From Clostridiaceae bacterium (GTDB lineage Bacteria > Bacillota > Clostridia > Saccharofermentanales > DTU023), in assembly GCA_012800435.1 (NCBI GenBank), contig JAAZJH010000041.1, positions 1 to 41,253 of the forward strand: a stretch of 41,253 bases of DNA, in the 5' to 3' direction. The notes below the pieces were generated by a model that was given only the letters and a program-made list of their open reading frames with translations, had not been told where the DNA came from and ran no database searches. The position numbers and the translations under genes were made by a program. Of this stretch, positions 16,544 to 24,200 are shown in pieces. Numbering within the stretch: the stretch's first letter is position 1; each line of letters starts with the position of its first letter.

Positions 16544-17812
16544 CTAATAGGGCTTGGCAATAAGGTTGCCACGCATACAGCGTTCCGTGATCTGTTCGCC
16601 TGTTCCGGCATAAATAAACTGCTCGAGTCGTTCGGAAAGATTATAGCGATCGGTTGCCGGCCAGCAGCTGTCATCCACCACAATATAGTCGGCAGAATAA
16701 CCCGGTTTGAAGGTGCCTGTTTTGCCGAAGAAAGCGCCGCCTCCTGCGGTGGCAAGATAATAGGCTTCCGGAAAAGTAACCGGTGCGACTTTTCCGTCAT
16801 GAACCATGCTCAAGATATTCGCCGAGCGGATTGCGTCGACGATCGCATGTCCAATGAAAAGACGGTCTCCACCGCCGATATCCGATCCGAGCCCAATCAG
16901 GAACCCCTGATCCAACATTTCGCGAAGAGGCATGATCCCGCTCGAAAGGTTCAAGTTGGAGGCCGGGCAGTGGGCGATGAGAACTCTATCTTCTTTCATC
17001 GCTTCAAGCTCAGGCCGTGTGTTGTGTATGCAGTGAGCCATAACGGTCTTTCCCACAGGGGTAAGGCCGTTTTTCCGGTAGACATCGTAATAATTGTCGT
17101 AATCAGGAAATAGTTCAGCAACGAGCTCGATTTCGCCGTGATTTTCATTCAAGTGTGTTTGAACGGGCAGCTGCTGTTCTTCCGCCAGTTTTCCAAGTTC
17201 TGCGAGAAGACTCGGCGTGCACGATGGAGCAAACCGCGGAGTAATGATCGGCTTTGCGTATTTCAAAGCACGGCTTTCTTCAATCCATCGTTTCGTGTTT
17301 TCAAATGACGCGTCCGTATCCTCCACAAGAACAGGATCATTGCTGTCCATGTTTACTTTGCCGACATACGCGCGAAATTCGTTCGCTTCATACATGTCCA
17401 TTAGACGGAGCGTCGCCTCAAGATGAAGACTTGAAAAAGTGCAGAGGTTAAACGATCCTTCTGTCCAAAGCTCATTCAGCAATTGCTTGAACACGCGTTC
17501 CGCGTACTCGATATTCGCAAAGCGCGCCTCCTCCTTGAACGTATAGGTGTGCAACCAGGGCAACAGCTCTTTGTCGCGCCCAAGACCGCGCATAGCATAC
17601 TGTACGGAGTGATAATGCAGATCCGCAAAGACAGGAAGAATTAACTGATTCCCGTAATCACGTATCTCTGCTTTATCTATGTCGGGTTTTGCCGACTCAA
17701 TGGCTTCTATTTTTCCCGATCGGATAATCATCCAGCTGTCGGGATAACAGGCTAAAGTTTTGAGTGTTTCGGAGTAGAGAATATCTCCATGGACGAGCGT
17801 ATAGTGTGACAT
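16544..17812 (-). CDS. guaD: Guanine deaminase
   Basis: A 422-residue metal-dependent amidohydrolase. The first metal motif is LHYH (His66, His68). The guanine deaminase hallmark ITPRFAPSCT lies near 190-199, followed by QTHLNEN (metal His), MAHCIHN, HCPASNLNLSSG and GLGSDIGGG (metal Asp). The enzyme converts guanine to xanthine and ammonia in purine salvage. The start at 17812 has GAGGGGG about 7 bases upstream. A promoter and a hairpin leader are visible upstream. It converges on the exporter permease with no terminator between them. Confidence 0.92.
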   Translation of the reverse strand: MSHYTLVHGDILYSETLKTLACYPDSWMIIRSGKIEAIESAKPDIDKAEIRDYGNQLILPVFADLHYHSVQYAMRGLGRDKELLPWLHTYTFKEEARFANIEYAERVFKQLLNELWTEGSFNLCTFSSLHLEATLRLMDMYEANEFRAYVGKVNMDSNDPVLVEDTDASFENTKRWIEESRALKYAKPIITPRFAPSCTPSLLAELGKLAEEQQLPVQTHLNENHGEIELVAELFPDYDNYYDVYRKNGLTPVGKTVMAHCIHNTRPELEAMKEDRVLIAHCPASNLNLSSGIMPLREMLDQGFLIGLGSDIGGGDRLFIGHAIVDAIRSANILSMVHDGKVAPVTFPEAYYLATAGGGAFFGKTGTFKPGYSADYIVVDDSCWPATDRYNLSERLEQFIYAGTGEQITERCMRGNLIAKPY

Positions 17813-17868
17813 ATCGCTTTCCCCCTCAAGATCAATAGATCAACGGATCACAATGATATGGGATCTTC

Positions 17869-17896
17869 CGTCGGAAGCGAGTATTGAATACTTCCG
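17869..17896 (-). promoter_or_regulatory. Leader hairpin of guanine deaminase
   Basis: On the minus strand CGGAAG and CTTCCG enclose a second short stem GTATT/AATAC. It lies between the promoter and the ribosome binding site. No consensus purine-riboswitch core is visible, so the function is open. Confidence 0.35.
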
Positions 17897-17921
17897 GCTA
17901 ATTTTCTGTATTGCTATGACA

Positions 17922-17950
17922 AGTTTAGAGTTTGTGTGCAAGATTGTCAA
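17922..17950 (-). promoter_or_regulatory. Promoter of guanine deaminase
   Basis: A perfect TTGACA -35 box (17945-17950) is followed after 17 bases by TAAACT (17922-17927) on the minus strand. Confidence 0.6.
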
Positions 17951-18187
17951 AGGATATGAGATATAAGGGATCGCAACCCAACAACATGCATAGAATGTAT
18001 CAGTCTGTTAACAGATGATACAACCATCATCCGCCTCAGCATATAGCGGTGAAACTGTCGCATCGGCATCGGATCAACCTGAACATCGAATTAACAAATA
18101 AAATCGGACAGCCCATGTTTCTCACTGGCGAGGTTACTTTGGCGCTCAGCTTGGCAGGTTTGGACAAGATAAAAAATAAAAATGCCC
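17951..18187. other. Intergenic stretch without a gene
   Basis: About 240 bases between the divergent guanine deaminase and L28 promoters. I see no open frame with a ribosome binding site and no strong repeat. Confidence 0.45.
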
Positions 18188-18217
18188 TTGCATCGCGCTA
18201 AAGCTCTGTGTTATGAT
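18188..18217 (+). promoter_or_regulatory. Promoter of rpmB
   Basis: TTGCAT (18188-18193) and TATGAT (18212-18217) are 18 bases apart, and the -10 box carries the upstream TG of an extended -10 element. The L28 start lies 47 bases downstream. Confidence 0.6.
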
Positions 18218-18264
18218 GCTCATTGCGCGATTTTTGCGCAGTAGAACGAACAGGAGTAACAGAT

Positions 18265-18462
18265 ATGGCCAAGTGTGAGATTTGCCAGAAAGATATGTTT
18301 TTTGGCAGAAAAATCAGAATATCGCGCTCACAGATTTCTAGGCGTGCTCTCCATCGTCAGCGCGCAAATATTCAGCGTGTTCGCGTAGTGGTGAACGGCG
18401 TTCCCAAAACCATGAATGTTTGCACACGTTGCCTGAGAAGCGGAGCCGTACAGCGCGGATAA
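18265..18462 (+). CDS. rpmB: Ribosomal protein L28 (zinc-ribbon form)
   Basis: A 65-residue basic protein of the large ribosomal subunit. The start is the ATG at 18265, after an AGGAG site and giving the classic MAKCEIC beginning. Cys4, Cys7, Cys53 and Cys56 form the zinc ribbon of the C-plus form. The core ANIQRVRVVVNG is the family signature. It is transcribed alone from its own promoter to its own terminator, as is common for this gene in Firmicutes. If zinc is limiting, C-plus ribosomal proteins are often paralleled by a zinc-free copy elsewhere, which cannot be judged here. Confidence 0.97.
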   Translation: MAKCEICQKDMFFGRKIRISRSQISRRALHRQRANIQRVRVVVNGVPKTMNVCTRCLRSGAVQRG

Positions 18463-18503
18463 GACGTTCATAAGCAGAGTATACCTGCTCATTACATGAT
18501 CAC

Positions 18504-18532
18504 AAGGGGCTTTTCTGCCCCTTTTTTCTTTC
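18504..18532 (+). terminator. Rho-independent terminator of rpmB
   Basis: AAGGGGC (18504-18510) pairs with GCCCCTT (18517-18523) across a 6-base loop and is followed by a T-rich run. Confidence 0.9.
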
Positions 18533-18538
18533 TCGCTA

Positions 18539-18566
18539 TTGACATTGCGTCTTAACAAAATATAAT
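18539..18566 (+). promoter_or_regulatory. Promoter of the metal-resistance operon
   Basis: A consensus TTGACA (18539-18544) and a consensus TATAAT (18561-18566) are 16 bases apart. The strength of the match suits a promoter that is held off by a repressor. Confidence 0.8.
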
Positions 18567-18579
18567 GAATAGGCTTACA

Positions 18580-18609
18580 TATTGATGAATGCTCATATGT
18601 TCATTTATT
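18580..18609. promoter_or_regulatory. SmtB/CadC-type operator
   Basis: On the minus strand this 30-bp site carries AATAAATGAAC at one end and TTCATCAATA at the other. It resembles the imperfect 12-2-12 repeats (AATA-N2-TGAA core) bound by SmtB/CadC-family sensors. It sits just downstream of the promoter and before the sensor gene. Confidence 0.55.
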
Positions 18610-18631
18610 TTGATTCAGATCGGAGGTCAAC

Positions 18632-19051
18632 ATGAACGACGCATCACCGAAAAAGTCTATAACATTACACGACGAGATGACACGTGACGTTTCGGGGCAC
18701 GATGGGGAAATGTGTGATGTCACGATGATACACCGTGACGCAGTGCTTTCCGCGCGGAAAGCGTTGCCTGACGAAGAGCTTCTTTTTGAGCTGGCGGAAT
18801 TTTTCAAGGTATTCGGAGACACGACGCGTGTTCGAATTCTCTACGCGCTCCATCATACGGAGCTTTGCGTTTGCGATCTCTCAGCTTTGCTGTCTATCTC
18901 ACAGTCTGCTATTTCCCACCAGCTTCGCCTCCTGAAAGCTGCTCGTCTCGTCCGAAATCGTCGCGAAGGCAAGGTCGTTTATTACTGTCTTGACGATGAT
19001 CACGTAAAGGAGATTCTCGATGTCGGCGTCGAACACCTGCAACATCAATAA
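18632..19051 (+). CDS. SmtB/CadC-family metal-sensing repressor
   Basis: A 139-residue ArsR/SmtB repressor. GGAGG precedes the ATG. The winged-helix reading helix lies in SISQSAISHQLRLLKAARLV. Two metal sites can be read. The alpha-3 motif ELCVCD has Cys79 and Cys81, as in the cadmium/lead site of CadC. The alpha-5 zinc site is complete: Asp122, His124, His135 and His138 have the same spacing as D104, H106, H117 and E120 of SmtB. It should therefore release DNA on binding zinc, cadmium or lead. Its 3' end overlaps the ATPase gene by 32 bases. Confidence 0.92.
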   Translation: MNDASPKKSITLHDEMTRDVSGHDGEMCDVTMIHRDAVLSARKALPDEELLFELAEFFKVFGDTTRVRILYALHHTELCVCDLSALLSISQSAISHQLRLLKAARLVRNRREGKVVYYCLDDDHVKEILDVGVEHLQHQ

Positions 19052-21242
19052 TGCTAAATCAGCCATCCGCAACGTAAATAATACGCGCGAGACAAATACT
19101 CATTTCACGCCGGCGGTATCACATGATCATGACCAGATAGACTGTTGCGGATCGTCTTCTACATCGACTCCTCATGACCATCATACGAGTTGTTGTTCTT
19201 CGTGCGATGAAGAGGCTCTAACTGAAGCAGCTTTATTGTCATCATCTTGCGGCTGTCCTTATTGCGATGATGATCAATCGGAAAATGCCTTCATACGGGA
19301 TTTGAAAAAAAGACATCCGTTTTTGGCGGTACTTTTATCAAATCGTGCACGTTTGATTTCCGGTACGGTGTTTTTCATCGCAGGCATGTTAATGCAGAAT
19401 AATTCTGCGACAGCGCTTGCTTTTTTCATCGTAAGTTCTCTCATTGCCGGTGCCGATGTGATGTGGGCAGCGCTCAAAGGTATCTTTTCCGGACGTCTTT
19501 TCTCTGAACATTTTCTAATGACAATTGCCGCGATAGGAGCACTGATCATCGGCAAACCGGCGGAAAGCAGCGCCGTTATGCTTTTTTATCTGCTCGGCTC
19601 ATCGCTTGAAGAACGTGCTACAGCACAGACGAGCCGTTCCATCCATGCGTTGGCCGATTTGCGACCGAGAATCGCGCATCTTATTACAGAAGACGGCTCC
19701 GTCGTCGATTACGCGCCGCATGAGCTTCAGCCGGGCGATCGAATTCGCGTGTATGCCGGTGAACGCGTACCGCTCGACGGATTGTTAGAATCGAATCAGG
19801 CACAACTGGACTATTCCGCACTGACAGGAGAATCGCTTCCCAAAGTAATTGAAGAGGGCAACGAGATCCTCGCAGGAGCAATTAACGGGCCTAGCGCAGT
19901 GGACATACACGTCACCCGAAATGAGCATGATTCTGCGATTACACGAATTCTCGATCTCGCGCAAAGAGCGAGTCTAAGAAAAACAAAGATTGAAACATTC
20001 ACGACACGTTTTGCCCGTGTATATACGCCGATCGTCGTCATCCTCGCCGCATTACTCGCTTTCTTGCCAACATGGCTTATCCCAGGCGCAACATTGGCCG
20101 TCTGGGGATACCGCGCTCTCAATTTCCTCGTCATTTCATGTCCGTGCGCGCTTGTCATCTCAGTGCCACTGGCCTTTATTTCCGGTATGGGCAATGCTTC
20201 ACGTCGCGGTATTCTTATTCGAGGAAGCACTTCGCTTGATGCGCTTAGCAATGTGACAACGTGCGTGTTTGATAAAACAGGCACATTGACGACCGGTCAA
20301 TTTTCCGTGTGTCGTATCGTTGCAGCTGAAGGTATCTCTGAGGAGCAATTGACATATTACGCCGCCTTGGCGGAGCAGTATGCAAGCCATCCTACTGCAG
20401 AAGCGATTCGAATTTTTCGTCAGGATCTTATCGGAAGAGTACCGTGTGCTGTAGAAGAATGGGCAGGGAAAGGCGTTCGAGCGAAGATAGAAGAAAAGGA
20501 ATTGCTTGCCGGAAATCGCGCATGGCTTGAAGAAAATATTGTTCGCGTTCCCGCGGATGCAGAATTAGCTCATGGCGCGACACTTGTCCACATCGCGCTT
20601 GACAAGATTTGGATCGGCACTTTTTATGTCGAGGATACGTTGCGTTCGACCGCAAAAGAAGCTATACATAGGCTCCGAGAGCTCGGTGTCTCAAGAATGG
20701 CCATTTTTTCAGGTGATACAAACGACGCGACGACAGAGGTGGGAAGACGCCTCAGCGTTGACGCAGCCTTTGGATCCATGATGCCGGAAGATAAATTGAA
20801 GTATCTTGAGAAGGAACGAGACGCCTCGAAAGGCAAGACACTCTTCGTAGGCGATGGGATCAACGACGCGCCCGCCTTGCGCTTGGCGGATGTCGGAATC
20901 GCGATGGGCGGGCTTGGAACGGACGCCGCTATTGAAGCGGCAGATGTTGTCGTGATGACCGATGAATTGAATCGCATTCCGGATGCCATTGCCATCGCAC
21001 GAAAAACAGTTGGCATTGTGCGTCAGAATGTCGTTTTCATCTTGCTAATCAAAACAACGCTGTTGCTACTGAGCGCGCTGGGACTCTCTGCCTTGTGGGC
21101 AGCCATCTTCGCCGATACCGGTGTGATGGTTCTGTCTGTATTGAATGCGCTTCGCGCATCGCATCACCGGGCTCTATCTCCTATTGATCAAGAGACGAAT
21201 TACCACGTGACAAGAATCGCTTGGCGTCGCTCATCTGACTGA
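19020..21242 (+). CDS. P1B-type metal-exporting ATPase (Zn/Cd/Pb) with Cys/His-rich N-terminus
   Basis: A 740-residue P-type ATPase. The ATG at 19020 lies inside the repressor gene but is backed by AAAGGAG 7 bases upstream, and no in-frame alternative is better. The phosphatase motif is TGES, the membrane metal motif is Cys374-Pro-Cys376, the phosphorylated residue is Asp418 in DKTGT, and the hinge GDGINDAPAL is present. The last membrane region holds DTGVMVLSVLNALR, the P1B-2 pattern of ZntA/CadA. The usual GMTCxxC domain is missing; instead residues 1-82 contain nine Cys and six His, including paired Cys (42-43, 58-59) and CxC-PYC (77-82). The role is metal efflux at the cytoplasmic membrane. 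Confidence 0.94.
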   Translation: MSASNTCNINNAKSAIRNVNNTRETNTHFTPAVSHDHDQIDCCGSSSTSTPHDHHTSCCSSCDEEALTEAALLSSSCGCPYCDDDQSENAFIRDLKKRHPFLAVLLSNRARLISGTVFFIAGMLMQNNSATALAFFIVSSLIAGADVMWAALKGIFSGRLFSEHFLMTIAAIGALIIGKPAESSAVMLFYLLGSSLEERATAQTSRSIHALADLRPRIAHLITEDGSVVDYAPHELQPGDRIRVYAGERVPLDGLLESNQAQLDYSALTGESLPKVIEEGNEILAGAINGPSAVDIHVTRNEHDSAITRILDLAQRASLRKTKIETFTTRFARVYTPIVVILAALLAFLPTWLIPGATLAVWGYRALNFLVISCPCALVISVPLAFISGMGNASRRGILIRGSTSLDALSNVTTCVFDKTGTLTTGQFSVCRIVAAEGISEEQLTYYAALAEQYASHPTAEAIRIFRQDLIGRVPCAVEEWAGKGVRAKIEEKELLAGNRAWLEENIVRVPADAELAHGATLVHIALDKIWIGTFYVEDTLRSTAKEAIHRLRELGVSRMAIFSGDTNDATTEVGRRLSVDAAFGSMMPEDKLKYLEKERDASKGKTLFVGDGINDAPALRLADVGIAMGGLGTDAAIEAADVVVMTDELNRIPDAIAIARKTVGIVRQNVVFILLIKTTLLLLSALGLSALWAAIFADTGVMVLSVLNALRASHHRALSPIDQETNYHVTRIAWRRSSD

Positions 21243-21324
21243 ACTCTCTTTATTTGAGAGCAATGTTGTCGACGTTTTGTCGTGAAATTATTGAGCGATA
21301 CACTGAAGACTGCAGTCCGGGCAG

Positions 21325-21639
21325 CTAGACTGGACTCGATTCCGTCTGAGAACGGCGATTTCGAAGTTCTGACAAAAGATCTTCGAGCGGGATGCCGGCA
21401 ACAGCAAAAAGGACGATCAAGTGGTAGACAAGATCTGCGCTTTCACTGACGATATCTGACGTATGTCCGTTTTTGGCAGCAACGATCACATGTATAGCTT
21501 GTTCACCGAATTTCTTGACAATTTTGTCGAGTCCCTTGCTCAATAAATAATTCGTGTATGATCCGGGATCAGGATGGCGCGCTCGATCTAACACAACAGC
21601 GTAAATTTCTTCCATAATGGATTCATTTGTATCCGACAT
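21325..21639 (-). CDS. hisE: Phosphoribosyl-ATP pyrophosphatase HisE
   Basis: A 104-residue alpha-helical NTP pyrophosphohydrolase of the MazG-like superfamily. The family pattern is clear: RARHPDPGSYTNYLL, KIVKKFGEQAIHVIVAAKN and ESADLVYHLIVLF, where the EE/E..D residues bind magnesium. It carries out the second step of histidine synthesis, removing pyrophosphate from phosphoribosyl-ATP. GAGGAG precedes the ATG. No other his gene is in the window, and the gene stands between a metal pump (convergent) and a possible small RNA (divergent). A housekeeping nucleotide-cleaning role is an alternative. Confidence 0.85.
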   Translation of the reverse strand: MSDTNESIMEEIYAVVLDRARHPDPGSYTNYLLSKGLDKIVKKFGEQAIHVIVAAKNGHTSDIVSESADLVYHLIVLFAVAGIPLEDLLSELRNRRSQTESSPV

Positions 21640-21706
21640 ATTTCACTCCTCAATATTCATCGGCTGTTTACCTGTTTGCTCCTAATATTATCAATAACCA
21701 ACCAGC

Positions 21707-21735
21707 TTGACACTCCTATTTTATGGTGTTAGAAT
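21707..21735 (+). promoter_or_regulatory. Promoter of a candidate small RNA
   Basis: A perfect TTGACA (21707-21712) and TAGAAT (21730-21735) are separated by exactly 17 bases. No plus-strand gene follows; a strong terminator lies about 50 bases downstream. Confidence 0.65.
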
Positions 21736-21741
21736 GTGCTC

Positions 21742-21818
21742 ACTGTACAAGTAAAAATACATTTTTTACTTCTCCATTTGACAGACGATCTGCCCCCCTC
21801 TTGATCGTCTGTCTTTTT
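21742..21818 (+). ncRNA. Candidate small RNA with C-rich loop
   Basis: The stretch between the promoter and the terminator would give an RNA of about 77 bases. It holds two hairpins: AAGTAAAAA/TTTTTACTT (21749-21757 with 21763-21771), and the terminator stem. The loop of the second hairpin is TGCCCCCCTCTT (21791-21802). C-rich loops that bind Shine-Dalgarno sequences are known in Firmicutes small RNAs such as RsaE. There is no coding sequence. That it acts as a regulator is inference. Confidence 0.5.
21780..21818 (+). terminator. Strong rho-independent terminator
   Basis: GACAGACGATC (21780-21790) pairs perfectly over 11 bases with GATCGTCTGTC (21803-21813) and is followed by TTTTTGTTTT. The T run is on the plus strand only, so it does not serve the convergent alanine racemase gene. 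Confidence 0.88.
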
Positions 21819-21911
21819 GTTTTCAAACAAAGGATAATATCCATACTGCTAGATTTTATAAATATTCATTTAATAATGTCAACCGCAGCATGGAATACCG
21901 TCATATCTTTG

Positions 21912-23075
21912 TTACGGCACAAGCAGTCTTGGAATACGCTCAGAAATACCACAAAACAGTTCATAGTCGATCGTTCCGCAAAGATGTGCGACATCGCTTG
22001 CAGCTCGTTCTGTGAAAGTATCCTTTCCGAAGAACATCATTGTATCGCCCGGCTTGACATCTTGAAGACCTGTAATATCAACGATAATGTGGTCCATACA
22101 TACCGCGCCGCGAATGGGACAATCATGACCGCGATAAAGCAAGCTTCCTCGATTGGACAGCACGCGCGGAAGTCCATCCGCGTAACCTATGGCAACGACG
22201 GCAAGTCGCGTAGGCCTATGGGCGACCCATGTGCCGCCGTAGCTGACGCGCGCACCTTTTTCAATATCGCGAATTTGTTCGATGCGAGCCTTTACCGTCA
22301 TCACGGGAAGAAGATCGTGCCGAGAATCCGACGTTGAGCGGAGTTTCCCGCCATAAAGCGCAAGTCCGGGACGCACATAATCGTCATTGTCGTTGGGCGG
22401 TTCTAAAATCGCGCTGCTGTTGGAAATGTGACATGCTATATCAGGGAAACCGTGCTCCTTCGCTAACGCCAGTGTGTCATTGAATAAGCGACGCTGCTTA
22501 TCGCTATAATCCGGATCTTCGCCTGAAGAAGCAAAATGCGTATAGACACCTCGTACATCCAGAGAAGTATACGATGTCGCCTTCAGCATCGCTTCAGCTG
22601 TACGCGCCTGATGGCTGGGATCAGAGGGAAAACCTAAGCGCGCCAATCCGGTATCAAGTTTCAGATGGATACCAAGTGGCGGACCTCCCGCTTTTTCTGA
22701 CGCGATAGCAAAACCCTGAATGTCATCGTCGGAAACGACTGTCTGCATGAGTTGGTGTTTTTTTAGATCAGACGTGTAGCAATAATCGGTCGTTCCGAGG
22801 ATCAGGATGGACGCATCAGGACAGCACGCGCGAAGAGCTATCGCCTCATCAATCGTTGCGACCGTGAAAATCTTGACGCCCGCTTTTTCAAGAAAAGGCG
22901 CGACAAGAGTCATGTTGTGTCCATATGCGTTTGCTTTGACGACGGCAACGATCTGATCAATGGTTTTATTCGATCGTTTTGCGATAACGTGAAGATTATT
23001 TAAAAGCGCCTGTTTCGATATTTCAGCCCATGCTCTTTTCGTTTCACGAGGTTTATCTTTTTCTATAGTTGACAT
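21912..23075 (-). CDS. alr: Alanine racemase
   Basis: A 387-residue fold-type III PLP enzyme. The cofactor Lys47 lies in VVKANAYGHN, the substrate-side pattern LKLDTGLARLG follows, and the catalytic Tyr of the C-terminal barrel is in VSYGGTW. A final RGAVCMDHIIVD block is typical of Alr. It interconverts L- and D-alanine. It is the last gene of the ornithine operon, 44 bases after orr. The aminomutase route starts from D-ornithine and retains the alpha-carbon configuration, so the thiolase product should be D-alanine, and this racemase would return it to the L form. It may also serve cell-wall synthesis. AGGAAAC precedes the ATG. Confidence 0.93.
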   Translation of the reverse strand: MSTIEKDKPRETKRAWAEISKQALLNNLHVIAKRSNKTIDQIVAVVKANAYGHNMTLVAPFLEKAGVKIFTVATIDEAIALRACCPDASILILGTTDYCYTSDLKKHQLMQTVVSDDDIQGFAIASEKAGGPPLGIHLKLDTGLARLGFPSDPSHQARTAEAMLKATSYTSLDVRGVYTHFASSGEDPDYSDKQRRLFNDTLALAKEHGFPDIACHISNSSAILEPPNDNDDYVRPGLALYGGKLRSTSDSRHDLLPVMTVKARIEQIRDIEKGARVSYGGTWVAHRPTRLAVVAIGYADGLPRVLSNRGSLLYRGHDCPIRGAVCMDHIIVDITGLQDVKPGDTMMFFGKDTFTERAASDVAHLCGTIDYELFCGISERIPRLLVP

Positions 23076-23119
23076 GTTTCCTATTCCGATGATTTCCTTT
23101 TCATATAGTTCGTTGGCCG

Positions 23120-24181
23120 TTAAACAAATCGCTTCGTGACGTAAGGTGATGTTGCCGCATGTAACAGTGAACGGTAGTCCAACGAAAATTCAAGGATATC
23201 GCCAACTTTGAGATCGCGCACCGCGTGCGTGACATCAAGCAACAAATGGTCGCTTGAATCGCCGAGATAACGTATGTTGCTGTCTCGAATGAAAAGGCGC
23301 TCACAGGGCACATCCTGATCTCCAATGGCAAGAATGGCGCGCCAGATATTACCATAGTCTTCAAACTCAGGAACGACGTTGAATGCGTTGACGCCAATAA
23401 TGCCGCGCGGTACCGAAGGTTTACGTCTCATTTCGACGACTTCCGCTCTAAGTGTAAACACATCTTCATATAGACCGGGCACGCCTTTTCCATAAGAGGT
23501 TTCGCGTCCGATCAAGTACGCTTCACCAACGCGGAGATGATTGACGCCCTCCGGAACCGTGCCGTCGATCAGCATATGAAGCGAACCGGAGTTGCCCCCC
23601 GACACAATGGGGAGACGAACAGCAAATTGGCTTCGGATGGATTGCGCCAGATTTGCCAGCTTCGTGAGCTGTAAAGGCTCCGGAATGATGCCGCCATAAC
23701 AATTGAAATTGGCGCCAATGCCTGTTAACCAGACACCGGGAAGCTGTACGACCTTTTCGACAACATCCATCATCTCATCAAGCATGAACCCTTCACGAAG
23801 GTCACCCATCTCTACCATGAGAACAACGCCATGTTTTTTGCCTAAAGCCATCGCCGCGTCGGAGATCGCCGCGATAACGTCAAGGTCCGAATTGAGACTT
23901 ATATCAGCGTATCTCACCACATTCTTGACTTCTGATATCATCGGAATGCGAACGAGCATGTGAGAGAGGCCGATATCATTGATCTTTGCGAGATTGTCTA
24001 CACGTGAGTCTCCAAAATATTCACACCCTGCTTCGTGCATCAACTCAACCATCGGACGCCAAGCGCACAGCGCTTTCGTGATGAAATGTATTTGGATATC
24101 GTACTTCGCGCCCAATGCCATCAGCGATTGGACGTTGTGTACGAGCTTGCTGCGGTCAATGACAAGTTCGGGATAAGACAT
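23120..24181 (-). CDS. orr: Ornithine racemase
   Basis: A 353-residue PLP enzyme of the fold-type III, YhfX-like group. PLP-binding Lys36 lies in HFITKALCA. The family patterns FGDSRVDNL, LVRIPMISEV, GDLREGF and LPIVSGGNSGS match the ornithine racemase of Clostridium sticklandii as I remember it. It converts L-ornithine to D-ornithine, the substrate of the aminomutase. TAAGGAG precedes the ATG at 24181. It follows the chaperone gene by 19 bases and precedes alr. Confidence 0.9.
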   Translation of the reverse strand: MSYPELVIDRSKLVHNVQSLMALGAKYDIQIHFITKALCAWRPMVELMHEAGCEYFGDSRVDNLAKINDIGLSHMLVRIPMISEVKNVVRYADISLNSDLDVIAAISDAAMALGKKHGVVLMVEMGDLREGFMLDEMMDVVEKVVQLPGVWLTGIGANFNCYGGIIPEPLQLTKLANLAQSIRSQFAVRLPIVSGGNSGSLHMLIDGTVPEGVNHLRVGEAYLIGRETSYGKGVPGLYEDVFTLRAEVVEMRRKPSVPRGIIGVNAFNVVPEFEDYGNIWRAILAIGDQDVPCERLFIRDSNIRYLGDSSDHLLLDVTHAVRDLKVGDILEFSLDYRSLLHAATSPYVTKRFV

Positions 24182-24200
24182 CTTTATACTCCTTATGAAA

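Noticed and set aside
17813-17950. Possible purine riboswitch before guanine deaminase
   Set aside because: The leader has a hairpin but lacks the conserved purine-aptamer core and three-way junction.
19811-20284. Minus-strand ORF of 157 codons
   Set aside because: It is antisense to conserved P-type ATPase sequence and has no initiation signals.
21243-21324. CTCTC...GAGAG hairpin after the metal ATPase as terminator
   Set aside because: The stem is only 5 bp and no T run follows, so support is too weak.
21723-22337. Plus-strand ORF of 204 codons overlapping the alr gene
   Set aside because: Most of it is antisense to alanine racemase, it runs through the strong terminator, and it has no ribosome binding site.
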